This document shows positions 24,150-33,700 of a stretch of DNA of 38,570 bases, piece after piece. The stretch comes from an uncultured bacterium (GTDB lineage: Bacteria; Cyanobacteriota; Vampirovibrionia; Gastranaerophilales; Gastranaerophilaceae): NCBI GenBank assembly GCA_949285255.1, contig CASDXV010000018.1:1-38570 (forward strand), written 5' to 3'. The notes below the pieces were generated by a model. That model did no database searches, was not told the DNA's origin, and saw only the letters and a list, made by a program, of their open reading frames with translations. How positions within the stretch are numbered: position 1 is the stretch's first letter; the number at the start of each line of letters is the position of its first letter. The position numbers and the translations under genes were made by a program.

Positions 24150-24189
24150 AATGCAGCCGTCTTTTTGTGTTGTACTAAACGGCTGCATT
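24150..24189 (-). terminator. Rho-independent terminator after the parvulin lipoprotein gene
   Basis: An 11-bp perfect stem, AATGCAGCCGT with ACGGCTGCATT (24189-24179 and 24160-24150), is followed leftward by seven T residues. It lies 15 nt past the stop codon and splits the long leftward gene run into two transcription units. Confidence 0.9.
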
Positions 24190-24204
24190 ATTTGTTTTTT
24201 ATAA

Positions 24205-25335
24205 CTATTTTGCACTTGTTTGAGCAGGGTCAGCGGGAGCACCCTCAGGGGCTGCAGTTACCCCTCTTAGCTCTTTTTGAATGTTTTGAGGGTCAAATGA
24301 CGGGTCGTTAAATTCGATTTTTGCATTTGATTTAAGTCCGTCAAAGAGGTTTTGCAACGCTGCAACTTTTTTATTTTGCTCAAGGTAAGCTTTTATTTCA
24401 CCCTTAACTTGTTCAAATGGTGCAAGACCTGCTGCTGCACGGTCAGTAACAATAATTATATGATTACCGAATCTTGTAACAACGATTTCTGAAACGGTAT
24501 CGGGTTTAATTGAAAAAGCAACATCGGAGAACTCTTTTACCATTGCTTCTCTTGGAAAAAACCCTAAATCTCCGCCCTTAATTGCACTTGCCTTATCATC
24601 AGAGTACTTTTGAGCAAGAGCTGCAAAGTTTTTGGGGTTATTTAGCGCTTGAGCTCTGACGTCTTTTGCAAGAGCCATTTTTTTATCAAGTTCTTCCTGA
24701 ACTTTTTTGTTAATATCAGCTGCGCTTAATTTACCGTCTTTGTCTGCGTCAATTATAGTTTTTCTTATCATTTCAGGATTTGCTTCAATTAAAATATGAG
24801 AAGCACGAACCCTTTGAGGGTAATTAAACTGTGCTTTGTTTTGATTGTAAAAGTCTTTTACTTCATTATCACTAACAGAAACATTAGCCGTTGCCTCAAC
24901 GAGTTTGTTAATTTTTACTTCGTTTGCAATGTCTTCATTAATTCTTTTTTCTGTTACGTTATTTTGTTTTAAAAGTTCGTCAAATTTTTCTTTTGAACCT
25001 ATTTGCTTAATAATTTCTTCTTTTTTGGCTTGAATTTCAGCGTCACTTGCCGTTATATCTCTTTTTGCATATTCTTGGTCAAGCAGTTTTCTTACAATTA
25101 AGTCTTGTACAATTCTTTCTCGGGCAAGCAGCATCATAGGACTGTTTTCCCTCTTTTGCTCGTCAGATGCGGATTTGTACTGAGGATTATTTTTTACAAC
25201 ATCCATAACCTTTTCATAATCGGCTTTTGTAATAGCGTCACCGTTTACGGTAATAATTGCTTTGTTGTTAACAGAGCAGCCTGCAAATAAAAGAACAGAG
25301 CATGCCGCACTTAACAATACTTTTGTAAACTTCAT
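24205..25335 (-). CDS. SurA/PrsA-like peptidyl-prolyl isomerase lipoprotein with EF-hand-like loop
   Basis: This 376-aa exported folding factor has a lipoprotein signal peptide with lipobox LFAGC (C20). An N-terminal SurA-type helical domain (about 25-165) is followed by a parvulin domain starting RVRASHILIEA (176-186) and continuing through FAALAQKYSDDKAS, GGDLGFFPREAMVKEFSDVAFSI and VTRFGNHIIIV to about 300, then a C-terminal helix and an Ala/Pro-rich tail. Inside the parvulin domain, residues 196-207 read DADKDGKLSAAD, which fits the 12-residue EF-hand/dockerin calcium loop at positions 1, 3, 5, 6, 8, 9 and 12. Calcium binding is inference. It acts on the periplasmic side of a membrane and lies 18 bp after mfd. 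Confidence 0.9.
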   Translation of the reverse strand: MKFTKVLLSAACSVLLFAGCSVNNKAIITVNGDAITKADYEKVMDVVKNNPQYKSASDEQKRENSPMMLLARERIVQDLIVRKLLDQEYAKRDITASDAEIQAKKEEIIKQIGSKEKFDELLKQNNVTEKRINEDIANEVKINKLVEATANVSVSDNEVKDFYNQNKAQFNYPQRVRASHILIEANPEMIRKTIIDADKDGKLSAADINKKVQEELDKKMALAKDVRAQALNNPKNFAALAQKYSDDKASAIKGGDLGFFPREAMVKEFSDVAFSIKPDTVSEIVVTRFGNHIIIVTDRAAAGLAPFEQVKGEIKAYLEQNKKVAALQNLFDGLKSNAKIEFNDPSFDPQNIQKELRGVTAAPEGAPADPAQTSAK

Positions 25336-25353
25336 AAATTTTACTCCTTATGA

Positions 25354-28300
25354 TTAATTTTGAATTTTAAATTCAGATACTATTTTAGAAATATAATAGA
25401 ACAAATCAGTCAATATGTTAAATACTTCATCAAAGTTAAGATTATTTTTATTCATCAATAAAATTCCCTTAGCATTTGTGCGGGTTTTAGGCGGATTTGT
25501 AAATTTAAAGTATTTTGTCAAAGAAAAGTCCATTTTGCGCTTCAGATACATCCACTCCCTTTCGTTATAAGGTGTGTATATTCTTATGTTGTCAGGAGTT
25601 TCTCGTATCATGGTGATATTATTTTGCTCTGCAATAAGCCTTAGTCTGATGAGTTTTATAAGATTTTCGACACTTTGGGGAAGTTTTGAAAATCTGTCTT
25701 TAAAACCTATTACGACATTATCAAGCTCGGCTGCGTTTTTAACATCGCTCAGGCGTTTATATTCAATCATTTTTTGTTCATAACTGCCCACCCACTCATC
25801 GGGTATATAAGCGGTTACATTTATATCTATAACGGCATTTTGAGGCTTTTTGATTTTTTCTTTTGCATAGGGGTCTTTTGAACTGTTGGCCTTTAGCTCG
25901 TTTACACATTCTTCAAGCAAAGAAAAGTATGTATCAAAACCGACATTTACCATATGCCCGTGCTGCTTTGAGCCTAAAATATTTCCCACTCCTCGAATTT
26001 CTATATCACGAAGCGCTATATGATAGCCGCTGCCAAGGCTTTCAAAGTCTTTTATCGCATTTAGGCGCTTATAAGCGTCTGGGGTAAGTTCTTTTGATTT
26101 TTTATAAAAACAATAACAATAAGCCTGTCTGTCAGAGCGCCCGACACGTCCTCTTAACTGATACAACTGCGCCAAACCAAACCTGTCACAGTCATGGATT
26201 ATTATTGTATTAGCATTTGAAATATCAAGACCGGATTCAATTATTGTTGTGCACAAGAGTATGTCATATTCTCTATTTGCAAACTCATACATTATGCGCT
26301 CAAGCTCACCCTCTTTCATTTGCCCGTGAGCCACGGCTATTCTTGCATTTGGCACGACAGAAGAGAGGTAATCTCTAAACTGATAAATAGATTCAACACG
26401 ATTATAAAGATAGAAAACCTGCCCGTCACGCTGTATCTCGTGATTTATGGCGTTTTTTAAATACGCTTCGCTAAATTCACCCACATAAGTTTTAACACTC
26501 AAGCGGTTTTTAGGAGGAGTGTTTATGACAGAGAGGTCTTTTATGCCTGATAAAGCCATATTAAGAGTTCTTGGAATAGGAGTAGCGGACATTGCTAAAA
26601 TATCGATATTCTCTCTGAATTTTTTGAGCTTTTCTTTATGCCTTACGCCAAATTTATGCTCTTCATCTATAACTAAAAGTCCTAAATTCTTAAAGCAAAT
26701 ATCATCCCCCAAGAGCCTGTGCGTGCCTATTACAACATCAACCTTGCCTTCATTAATGTCTTTTACTATTTGCTTTTGCTCTTTTGCACTTCTAAAGCGA
26801 GAAAGTAACTCAACCCTTACGCTAAAAGGCTTAAAGCGCTCAAAAACAGTTTGATAATGTTGCAGGGTAAGGATAGTTGTAGGGGCAATAAGCGCTGCTT
26901 GTCTGCCTGACATAACGGCTTTAAACATTGCCCTTACAGCTATTTCTGTTTTACCAAAACCAACATCGGCGCAAATCAGCCTATCCATAGGGCGCGGCGC
27001 TTCCATATCGGCTTTGGTTTCAACAATTGCTTTCATCTGGTCGGGAGTTTCAGTGTATTCAAAGGCATCTTCCATCTCAAACTGCCATGTCGTATCAGGG
27101 TCAAAAGAAATTCCCTGCGACATTTGACGCTTAGCATAAAGTTCCAATAAATCCTGCGCTATGAGTTCAACTTCCGCTTTTGCCTTAGATTTTGTAGCTT
27201 CCCATGCACTTCCGCCCATCTTTGACAACTTTGGTTTTAAAGAGCCCGAGCCTCTGTAGCGGTACAGAAGATTTATCTGCTCGGCAGGCATAAATAATTT
27301 ATCCGAGTTTGCAAATTCTATTTCAAGGTAGTCTTTTTTTGCTCCGTCAATTTCCTGCTTTGTTAAGCCTTTATATATTCCCACCCCATGGATACTGTGA
27401 ACCACATACTCGCCTTCTTTAATGTCATTAATTGAGTCAATGTAGTCCTGAGATTGCTTATTTTTAAAGTATTTTCTTGTCGTTACATCTTTTGAGCGCT
27501 TGTTAAATAGCTCTCTATCCGTAAGGAAAATATATCTGCCGTTTGGAATTTCAAAAGTCTCATCAAAATCCACAACGCCGCCGCCTGAGCTTAGGGCATT
27601 TGTGACAAAAATATTATCAGAAAATACTTCATTTTCCTTAAGTATTTCTTTTATTCTTTTTGGATAGTCACTGCAAATAAATACTTTTGCGTCGTCTAAA
27701 ATATTTTCTTTAATATATTTAATTATCTCATCTGCTTCCGAAGAAAAAACTGGCGTAAGAGAGGTTTTAAACTCGATTAATTTATCAAAATCATCATCTA
27801 AAAAATTATCAAAACCTATTATTTTGAATTTTTTAATATCTTTTATAAAATCGTCATATTTTACATGGTTTAAATCGCAAAGCGGGAGTTTAAGTTTTGA
27901 AGATACTTCTTTTTGATACTCTTCTCTAAAATCCCTGTCAAGCGTGTTGTATTTAGAAAATATTTGAGAAGTTTCATCTAAAATAACAACGTAGTCCCTA
28001 AAGTATTTAAGCGCACCGTCAAGAGAATTTGTAAAGTAGTTTTGATAGTATTCAATGCCAGCGAAATATCCCTCTTGCTCAAGTTTTTCACATATTTGAG
28101 AATATATATCGCAAGCTATTTCATTGTCCGTTTTTTTAACTTCATCAGAAAGAGATTTTTTAAAGTTTTCTATGTTTTTTTCATCCAAAATAAACTTATA
28201 GAGAGGATAAATTGTTATTTCTTTTGTTTTTTCAAAACTTCTTTGATTTTTTGGGTCAAAAAATCTGATATCTTCTACCGTGTCTCCAAAAAACTCTATT

Positions 28301-28848
28301 CTCACGGGGTTTTTTTCAAGGGTATAAATATCTAAAATATCACCCCTTACACAAAACTCACCGACGTCCATAACACTTGTGACTCTTTTATAACCCAGTT
28401 TTGTCAGAGATTTTATAAGGTTTGTATAGTCGATATCTTCGTTAATTTTTATTTTAAAAGAATTTTTCTCATAAAAACTCTTTTGGGGAAATTTTTCAAA
28501 TAAAGCTCTAACAGGAGCTATAACAACATCATCCAAGCTTGTTAAAATACTTATCTGCTCTTGGTAAATATAGTAATTTTTCTCTACATCATCATAAAAA
28601 TTTATGTCTTGAGAAGGGAAAATCTTAGCCTCAATTTGGCAAAAATTTTCTAAATCTTTTTGAAATTTAAGAGCCTCTTGCTCGCTTGGCGTGATGTATA
28701 AAATTTTCTTTTTGGCATTTAGAATAGCTCTGAATATAAGCAATCTAAGCGGATTGTTAAGCGCACTTAAAGAGAGCTTCATAACTCCATCGAGTGCCAG
28801 AAAGCGAGTTAGGGCAGGTATTTTAATATTTTCTAAATCCGATAACAT
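25354..28848 (-). CDS. mfd: Transcription-repair coupling factor
   Basis: This 1164-aa Mfd displaces stalled RNA polymerase and recruits UvrA. Order: UvrB-like N-terminal module (about 1-350), a diverged linker module, RNA-polymerase-interacting domain (EYVVHSIHGVGIYKGL to EQINLLYRYRG, about 480-545), then SF2 translocase with Walker A GFGKTE, DEEH box in LLVIDEEHKFG, TRG region LAMSATPIPRTLNMAL, motif VI QLRGRVGRSD, and the C-terminal D7 domain. The frame extends to a TTG at 28866, but the family-like N terminus is MLSDLENIKIPALTRF from ATG 28848. No ribosome site is seen; it starts 20 bp after the glucokinase stop and is probably coupled to it. Confidence 0.96.
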   Translation of the reverse strand: MLSDLENIKIPALTRFLALDGVMKLSLSALNNPLRLLIFRAILNAKKKILYITPSEQEALKFQKDLENFCQIEAKIFPSQDINFYDDVEKNYYIYQEQISILTSLDDVVIAPVRALFEKFPQKSFYEKNSFKIKINEDIDYTNLIKSLTKLGYKRVTSVMDVGEFCVRGDILDIYTLEKNPVRIEFFGDTVEDIRFFDPKNQRSFEKTKEITIYPLYKFILDEKNIENFKKSLSDEVKKTDNEIACDIYSQICEKLEQEGYFAGIEYYQNYFTNSLDGALKYFRDYVVILDETSQIFSKYNTLDRDFREEYQKEVSSKLKLPLCDLNHVKYDDFIKDIKKFKIIGFDNFLDDDFDKLIEFKTSLTPVFSSEADEIIKYIKENILDDAKVFICSDYPKRIKEILKENEVFSDNIFVTNALSSGGGVVDFDETFEIPNGRYIFLTDRELFNKRSKDVTTRKYFKNKQSQDYIDSINDIKEGEYVVHSIHGVGIYKGLTKQEIDGAKKDYLEIEFANSDKLFMPAEQINLLYRYRGSGSLKPKLSKMGGSAWEATKSKAKAEVELIAQDLLELYAKRQMSQGISFDPDTTWQFEMEDAFEYTETPDQMKAIVETKADMEAPRPMDRLICADVGFGKTEIAVRAMFKAVMSGRQAALIAPTTILTLQHYQTVFERFKPFSVRVELLSRFRSAKEQKQIVKDINEGKVDVVIGTHRLLGDDICFKNLGLLVIDEEHKFGVRHKEKLKKFRENIDILAMSATPIPRTLNMALSGIKDLSVINTPPKNRLSVKTYVGEFSEAYLKNAINHEIQRDGQVFYLYNRVESIYQFRDYLSSVVPNARIAVAHGQMKEGELERIMYEFANREYDILLCTTIIESGLDISNANTIIIHDCDRFGLAQLYQLRGRVGRSDRQAYCYCFYKKSKELTPDAYKRLNAIKDFESLGSGYHIALRDIEIRGVGNILGSKQHGHMVNVGFDTYFSLLEECVNELKANSSKDPYAKEKIKKPQNAVIDINVTAYIPDEWVGSYEQKMIEYKRLSDVKNAAELDNVVIGFKDRFSKLPQSVENLIKLIRLRLIAEQNNITMIRETPDNIRIYTPYNEREWMYLKRKMDFSLTKYFKFTNPPKTRTNAKGILLMNKNNLNFDEVFNILTDLFYYISKIVSEFKIQN

Positions 28849-28868
28849 AGAAAAATTATCGCACAAAA

Positions 28869-29828
28869 TTATAACTTGCGCTCTTCTAAAAGTGCAGCAC
28901 CTATAACACCCGAGTAATCACCAAGAGCGGCTTTTTTAAACTCTATAGATTGAGCAGGGGTAGGCAGCGCTTTAGCGCGGGCTTTTTTAATCGTTGCAAG
29001 ATAAAAATCATCCACACTTTGAATTAAGCCGCCGCCAAGAATTATAAGCTGCGGATTGTAAAAGTTAATAACGCTTGCTATGCCGCCTGAAAGGTAGTCT
29101 ACAGCCTCGTTTACATACTGCGTAACAACCTCGTCATGTGCTTCAAGGGATTTTTTAATATGTTTTGAGCTTATGTTGTTTTTACCCTCCGTAAGCTCTG
29201 TTATTATAGATTGTCTGCCTTTTTTAACCGCACCTAAAATCCTTGTTTCTATCGCAGTTCTTGACGCATACGCCTCAAGACATCCGTTAGCACCGCACGC
29301 ACAAGCTCTACCGTTTAAATCTACAATAATATGACCAATCTCGCCCGCACTCTGGCTTGCGCCAAGGTGAATTTTGCCGTCTTTAACTATGCTTGAGCCG
29401 ATACCTGTACCTACAAAAATACAAACAATGTCCTGATAACCCTTGCCTGCACCAAATTTTAGCTCGCCAAAAGTCGCAACTTCAACGTCGTTGCCGATAT
29501 ACACAGGCAATGAAAATTTTTCTTCAAGTATCTCTTTTATGTGCAAATCCTTGCATTCAAGGTTTACAGCGTTTATTAAAACACCCTCTTTTCTCTCAAC
29601 TTGACCTGCCAAACCTATGCCGATAGAGGATATTTCATCTTTTGAGATTTTTGACTCACAAAAAAGCTCCTCTATGGTTTCAATAATTTTAGCGGTGACT
29701 TTTTTGTTGCCTTTTTCTTTTTTTGTTTTGTTTTTAACTTCAAAAACTACTTTGCCGCTTGCTTTTTCTACAACGCCTGCTAAGATTTTTGTCCCGCCTA
29801 AATCAATTCCTATAGAGTACTTTTTCAT
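28869..29828 (-). CDS. ROK family sugar kinase, probable glucokinase
   Basis: The 319-aa ROK kinase phosphorylates hexoses with ATP in the cytoplasm. The N-terminal phosphate loop is GIDLGGTKILAG (7-18). The sugar-binding part has GNDVEVATFGELKFGAGKG and the catalytic Asp in VYIGNDVEV. SAGEIGHIIV with the zinc-type ACACGANGCLEAYAS cluster is the ROK signature. INFYNPQLIILGGG closes the second domain. Glucose is the likeliest substrate from overall similarity, but allied ROK kinases use N-acetylmannosamine or other sugars. It lies 7 bp after the acyltransferase gene and just before mfd. Confidence 0.9.
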   Translation of the reverse strand: MKKYSIGIDLGGTKILAGVVEKASGKVVFEVKNKTKKEKGNKKVTAKIIETIEELFCESKISKDEISSIGIGLAGQVERKEGVLINAVNLECKDLHIKEILEEKFSLPVYIGNDVEVATFGELKFGAGKGYQDIVCIFVGTGIGSSIVKDGKIHLGASQSAGEIGHIIVDLNGRACACGANGCLEAYASRTAIETRILGAVKKGRQSIITELTEGKNNISSKHIKKSLEAHDEVVTQYVNEAVDYLSGGIASVINFYNPQLIILGGGLIQSVDDFYLATIKKARAKALPTPAQSIEFKKAALGDYSGVIGAALLEERKL

Positions 29829-29835
29829 ATAATGC

Positions 29836-30687
29836 CTATTTTAAATCCACTGTTTGTTTATTTTTCAGACCTTTTGTTTTGAGCTTTTGCTCAATATAAC
29901 GCCACCATTTGAGTTTTTGTTTAAAAAGGTAATGATACCCCTCAAAATTAGCACCTGAAATATCTTTTTGCTGTTTATCCAAAAAGTGCTCAAACTCTTT
30001 TTCCATAACTTCCGTAAGTTCTTTTCTGTTGAGCTTAGGGTCTGTAATAATTCTTGGTTTACCAAATTCTACAAGTATCTCGGGTCTGTCTTGCCTTAAG
30101 AAAGTATAGTTAATTGCAACAGGCACAAGATTTACTCCGCCAAATTTTTTTGCGGCATCTTTTGCAATGTATGCTAAACCTGACTGGAAAATCTCCGGAC
30201 GATAAAGCGGGGGTCTTATAATGCCTTGAGGAAAAATCCAAAAAGCAATGTCAGGGTCTTTTAGCGTTGTTACCGCATATTGTAAAAACTTCATAGACGC
30301 CTGCGGAGATTTTTTATTTATTGGAAAACAACCCACATATTGAAAAAGAGGAAACCTGTTCATCTCTTCAATCATAAAGCGAAAACGAGGTTTTTTTATA
30401 ACTTTGCTTACAATTCTATATACAATATTGTATGCTAAAACCCCATCCCACCAGTTATTGTGAGGCGCATAAAATATTGTCGCTTTAGTTTTATCCCTTA
30501 GTTCAAGATTTTCAAGGTTTTTATACATTAAAGAACAAAAACGGCTTTCAATCATTTTTGGGAATACAATATCACCTATAAAGTGCCAAAAAGGTACGTT
30601 TTTAGCCTCTCTAAACTTTTCCTCCCTGTTTCTTAATTTTGTCGGGGGAATTGCGCTATACATATGTTGCGGTGTATCTAAGGTCAT
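29836..30687 (-). CDS. PlsC-like 1-acylglycerol-phosphate/glycerolipid acyltransferase
   Basis: In this 283-aa protein, the acyltransferase motif I HNNWWD (H76-D81, HX4D) and block FPQG (152-155, usually FPEG) mark the LPLAT fold that transfers acyl chains to glycerolipids at the inner membrane. RFMIEEMNRFPLFQYVGCFPIN (102-123) matches motif II. No clear membrane segment is present, so association is probably peripheral. The exact acceptor is unknown: lysophosphatidate is the default, but related cyanobacterial proteins acylate other lipids. It lies 35 bp after the STAND ATPase gene. Confidence 0.82.
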   Translation of the reverse strand: MTLDTPQHMYSAIPPTKLRNREEKFREAKNVPFWHFIGDIVFPKMIESRFCSLMYKNLENLELRDKTKATIFYAPHNNWWDGVLAYNIVYRIVSKVIKKPRFRFMIEEMNRFPLFQYVGCFPINKKSPQASMKFLQYAVTTLKDPDIAFWIFPQGIIRPPLYRPEIFQSGLAYIAKDAAKKFGGVNLVPVAINYTFLRQDRPEILVEFGKPRIITDPKLNRKELTEVMEKEFEHFLDKQQKDISGANFEGYHYLFKQKLKWWRYIEQKLKTKGLKNKQTVDLK

Positions 30688-30722
30688 ACTGTAATTCTAT
30701 TTAATTTTGACAAATGTGTCAA

Positions 30723-33700
30723 TTAGCTTATACGGTTTAGTTGGCAATATGCCCTAAATGCCGTGAGTTCTTTTTGAATAATGTAGTGATGCCTGTCAAG
30801 ACCGAGGCGCGAGGCCAAAAGAAGGGATTTTTCATACACCCTTACGGTGTTTTGCGCAAGCGAGAGTTTCTTTTCTTCATCCGCCTTAACTATAGAATCC
30901 TGCATTATATTTGCCCTCAGGCGATACAAGCGCATTTGTAAAAATATTAACTCGTTAGCACTTGCATCCTGCAGTGCAAGTTCACAGTACATTTTTGCAT
31001 TATCAAAATCACCTTTTTGCAAATATGCACGAGATAAAAGCTCCTGAAATAAAATCTTAAGGTTAATACTGCTGATTTTTGCGCTCTCACAAATTGTAAC
31101 CGCTTTCTCGCAAATTTCTATACATCTGTCTGAACCCGAAGAAGGCAGAGTTGCCTTAGCACTTATATACCAAGCCAAAAGCGCACCAAAGGCTATTTTT
31201 TTATCTGAAAAATAAGTCATCTGCTCGGCACAAATCTCAAGTGAGCGAAGCGCGTTATTTTCTTTTAAAAGAACATAGGCGAGCATGGTTTTTAGAATAT
31301 TTTTTGTATAATCATCCCCGCAGTTGTTTGCAAAAGTCACCGCCTCAAAGAGGTCATCTTTAATATTTTCAAAATCTCCGGAGAAGATTTTGTTAAATAT
31401 ATCTATCAAATTCCACTTAGAAACAAGCTTTAAGTCTTTTATAGCGTAAGAAAAATCTTTAAGAATTGATTGTAAGATTTCATCAGAATCCTTAACAAAG
31501 CCGCGCGAAGTCTGAGCGCAAGCGTTAGCAAGTGCAAGGTGCATTTTAAGTCTTGTTGAATGATTGCTCTTGTCTTTATTAAGTTCTTTTTGAATTTCTC
31601 CGATAAGTTCAAATGCCAAAGGACTGCCTTGCTGAGCATAAGACTCGGCAAGGATTATATTTGACATAATCCAAGTTTCATAAACTTCTCTGACACTTGC
31701 AAAGTCGTTCTTTTTAGGGTGTTTCAAAAATTCCTGCAAGACAGGATTTACTTCATTGTTTACTATACTTGCAATTTCTGACCAATTGCCAAGCTGCAAA
31801 AGCGCCTCGAGTTTTCTTGTTTTTATAAGTGCTCTTTGTAAATCCTGCTTGGGTTTAGAATATATCGCAAGAACCGCATCCACTGTTTCTACTATTGCCG
31901 TGTAGTTTTGGGCAATTTTGCAACTTTGAATTAAATAACCGCTAAGTTCTACCACCTTACTTTCGTTATCTTTATTTTGAGCGCTCACTATGGCGTTTGA
32001 AAGATACTCCATGGCTTCTTTTGGGTTTTTCTGATAAGTAAGCTTGCCAAGTCGCTCGCAAATATTATTTTTTATATATTCAAAGTTTGGCAGTTTAACA
32101 TCTTCAAGCAAAATCAAACTCTGTTTTTGACACATTGTATAAAAACTTACATCACCGATGTATGAGGCGAGTTTTAAACTCATTGTCCAAAGTTTAAACG
32201 CAAGCTCTTTTTCTCCTGTAATTTGCGCTAGAAGTGAGGGTATAGCAGGAGATGAAACCGTTCTTTTACAGATTTCATTAAGCAGGGCTTTTTGCACAGG
32301 CAATATGTCTTTATCTTCTTTGGCATTTGCATACACATAAGACCAGACAAGAGAGTTTTTAAATTCAAAAATATTTTCCGTAATTCTTTTTATATAGCCG
32401 ATTTTTTCAAGAAAAGCTGCAACCCTTTCAAAGCGCTCAAGCTCAAGAGAGAAGACTTTTTCCATTAAAGATTTTGTAAACTTGCCGCCAAGCATTGATG
32501 AAACCATTAAAAATTCATACTCAAAACGGTAATTGTCTTTTAGATATTCAAAACGCTTTTTCAAAAGTTCACTCAGAGAGTTTATTATATACATTGACTC
32601 TTGTTCTTTATCAAAAACAAACTCTTTATTTTGAACCGTTATAACTTTTGTTTCGATTAAGTCGTATAAAACCTGCTCAACATAAGCGATATTACCTTTT
32701 GTATTCATTATTATCTGGTTTAGAACACCCTGCGGTAAAACATCAAAACTGCCTAGTTGAGATTTAATAAACTCTTTAACATCAGGTACTTCTTTTTGTG
32801 CAAGGTTAATATTCAAACAAGCGTTTTTTGGCAATTTGTCGCTGTTTATATACATAGCGATTGCATGCTGATTTCTGTAGGTCAAAACAAGCTTTGCACC
32901 GGTTTTAAAGTAGTCGCTTTCAATCAGATATTTTACAAAATCAAAAGAAGTTTCATCTATCAAATCAAAATCATCTATCACAAGTGTGAGCTTGTTTTTT
33001 GACTTAAGATAAAGAAGAATATCCCTTAAATCTTCAAAAGTTTTTTTCTTATTTTCAAGAATATTCTCATAATACGCCTCTTTAAGCGGGTATACGATGT
33101 TAATCAGGGTATCGATTTTTTCTTGAGGAATATGTCCCGCTAAATTTTGCCCCAGTGCGTTTTTTAGCTCCTGAACTCTTTTTTCATACTTACTTGGTGC
33201 AAAAGAAAGGTCAAACAAAGAAAGACAGACATCTTGAATAAGGCCCATGGGCGTAACCTGAGTAAGCGCACAACAGTGACCTTTAAGGACTATATGAGGC
33301 TCGCCCTCAAGCCTTTTATACATTGCATCCAACAGATGTGTCTTTCCGCAGCCGCGAGGAGCGTTTATTGAAATGGCTCTAATTTCACTATTTGTGTCAT
33401 TTATTGCATCAAGTACCATCTCAAGCGCAACATCATCTCTTCTTGATTCACTTTGAGAAAATACGGGCTTTTGCTCAAGAAAGACCATTTTGTACGATTC
33501 GGGAGAGATTTTTATAAGGGGAATTTCTGATGACAGCACCGAATAAGCGCCTTCTGAAGTTATTATGTCTTTTTCTATTCCTGAGTTTAGTTGTTTTGGG
33601 GAAATTGCCTGAGTGTACTCTTCCTCCTTTAAAACCGCAAATTTGTAGTTAATGTCTACCCCTAGAGTCTCACTTAAAATATTGTTAAATTTTTCAAACT

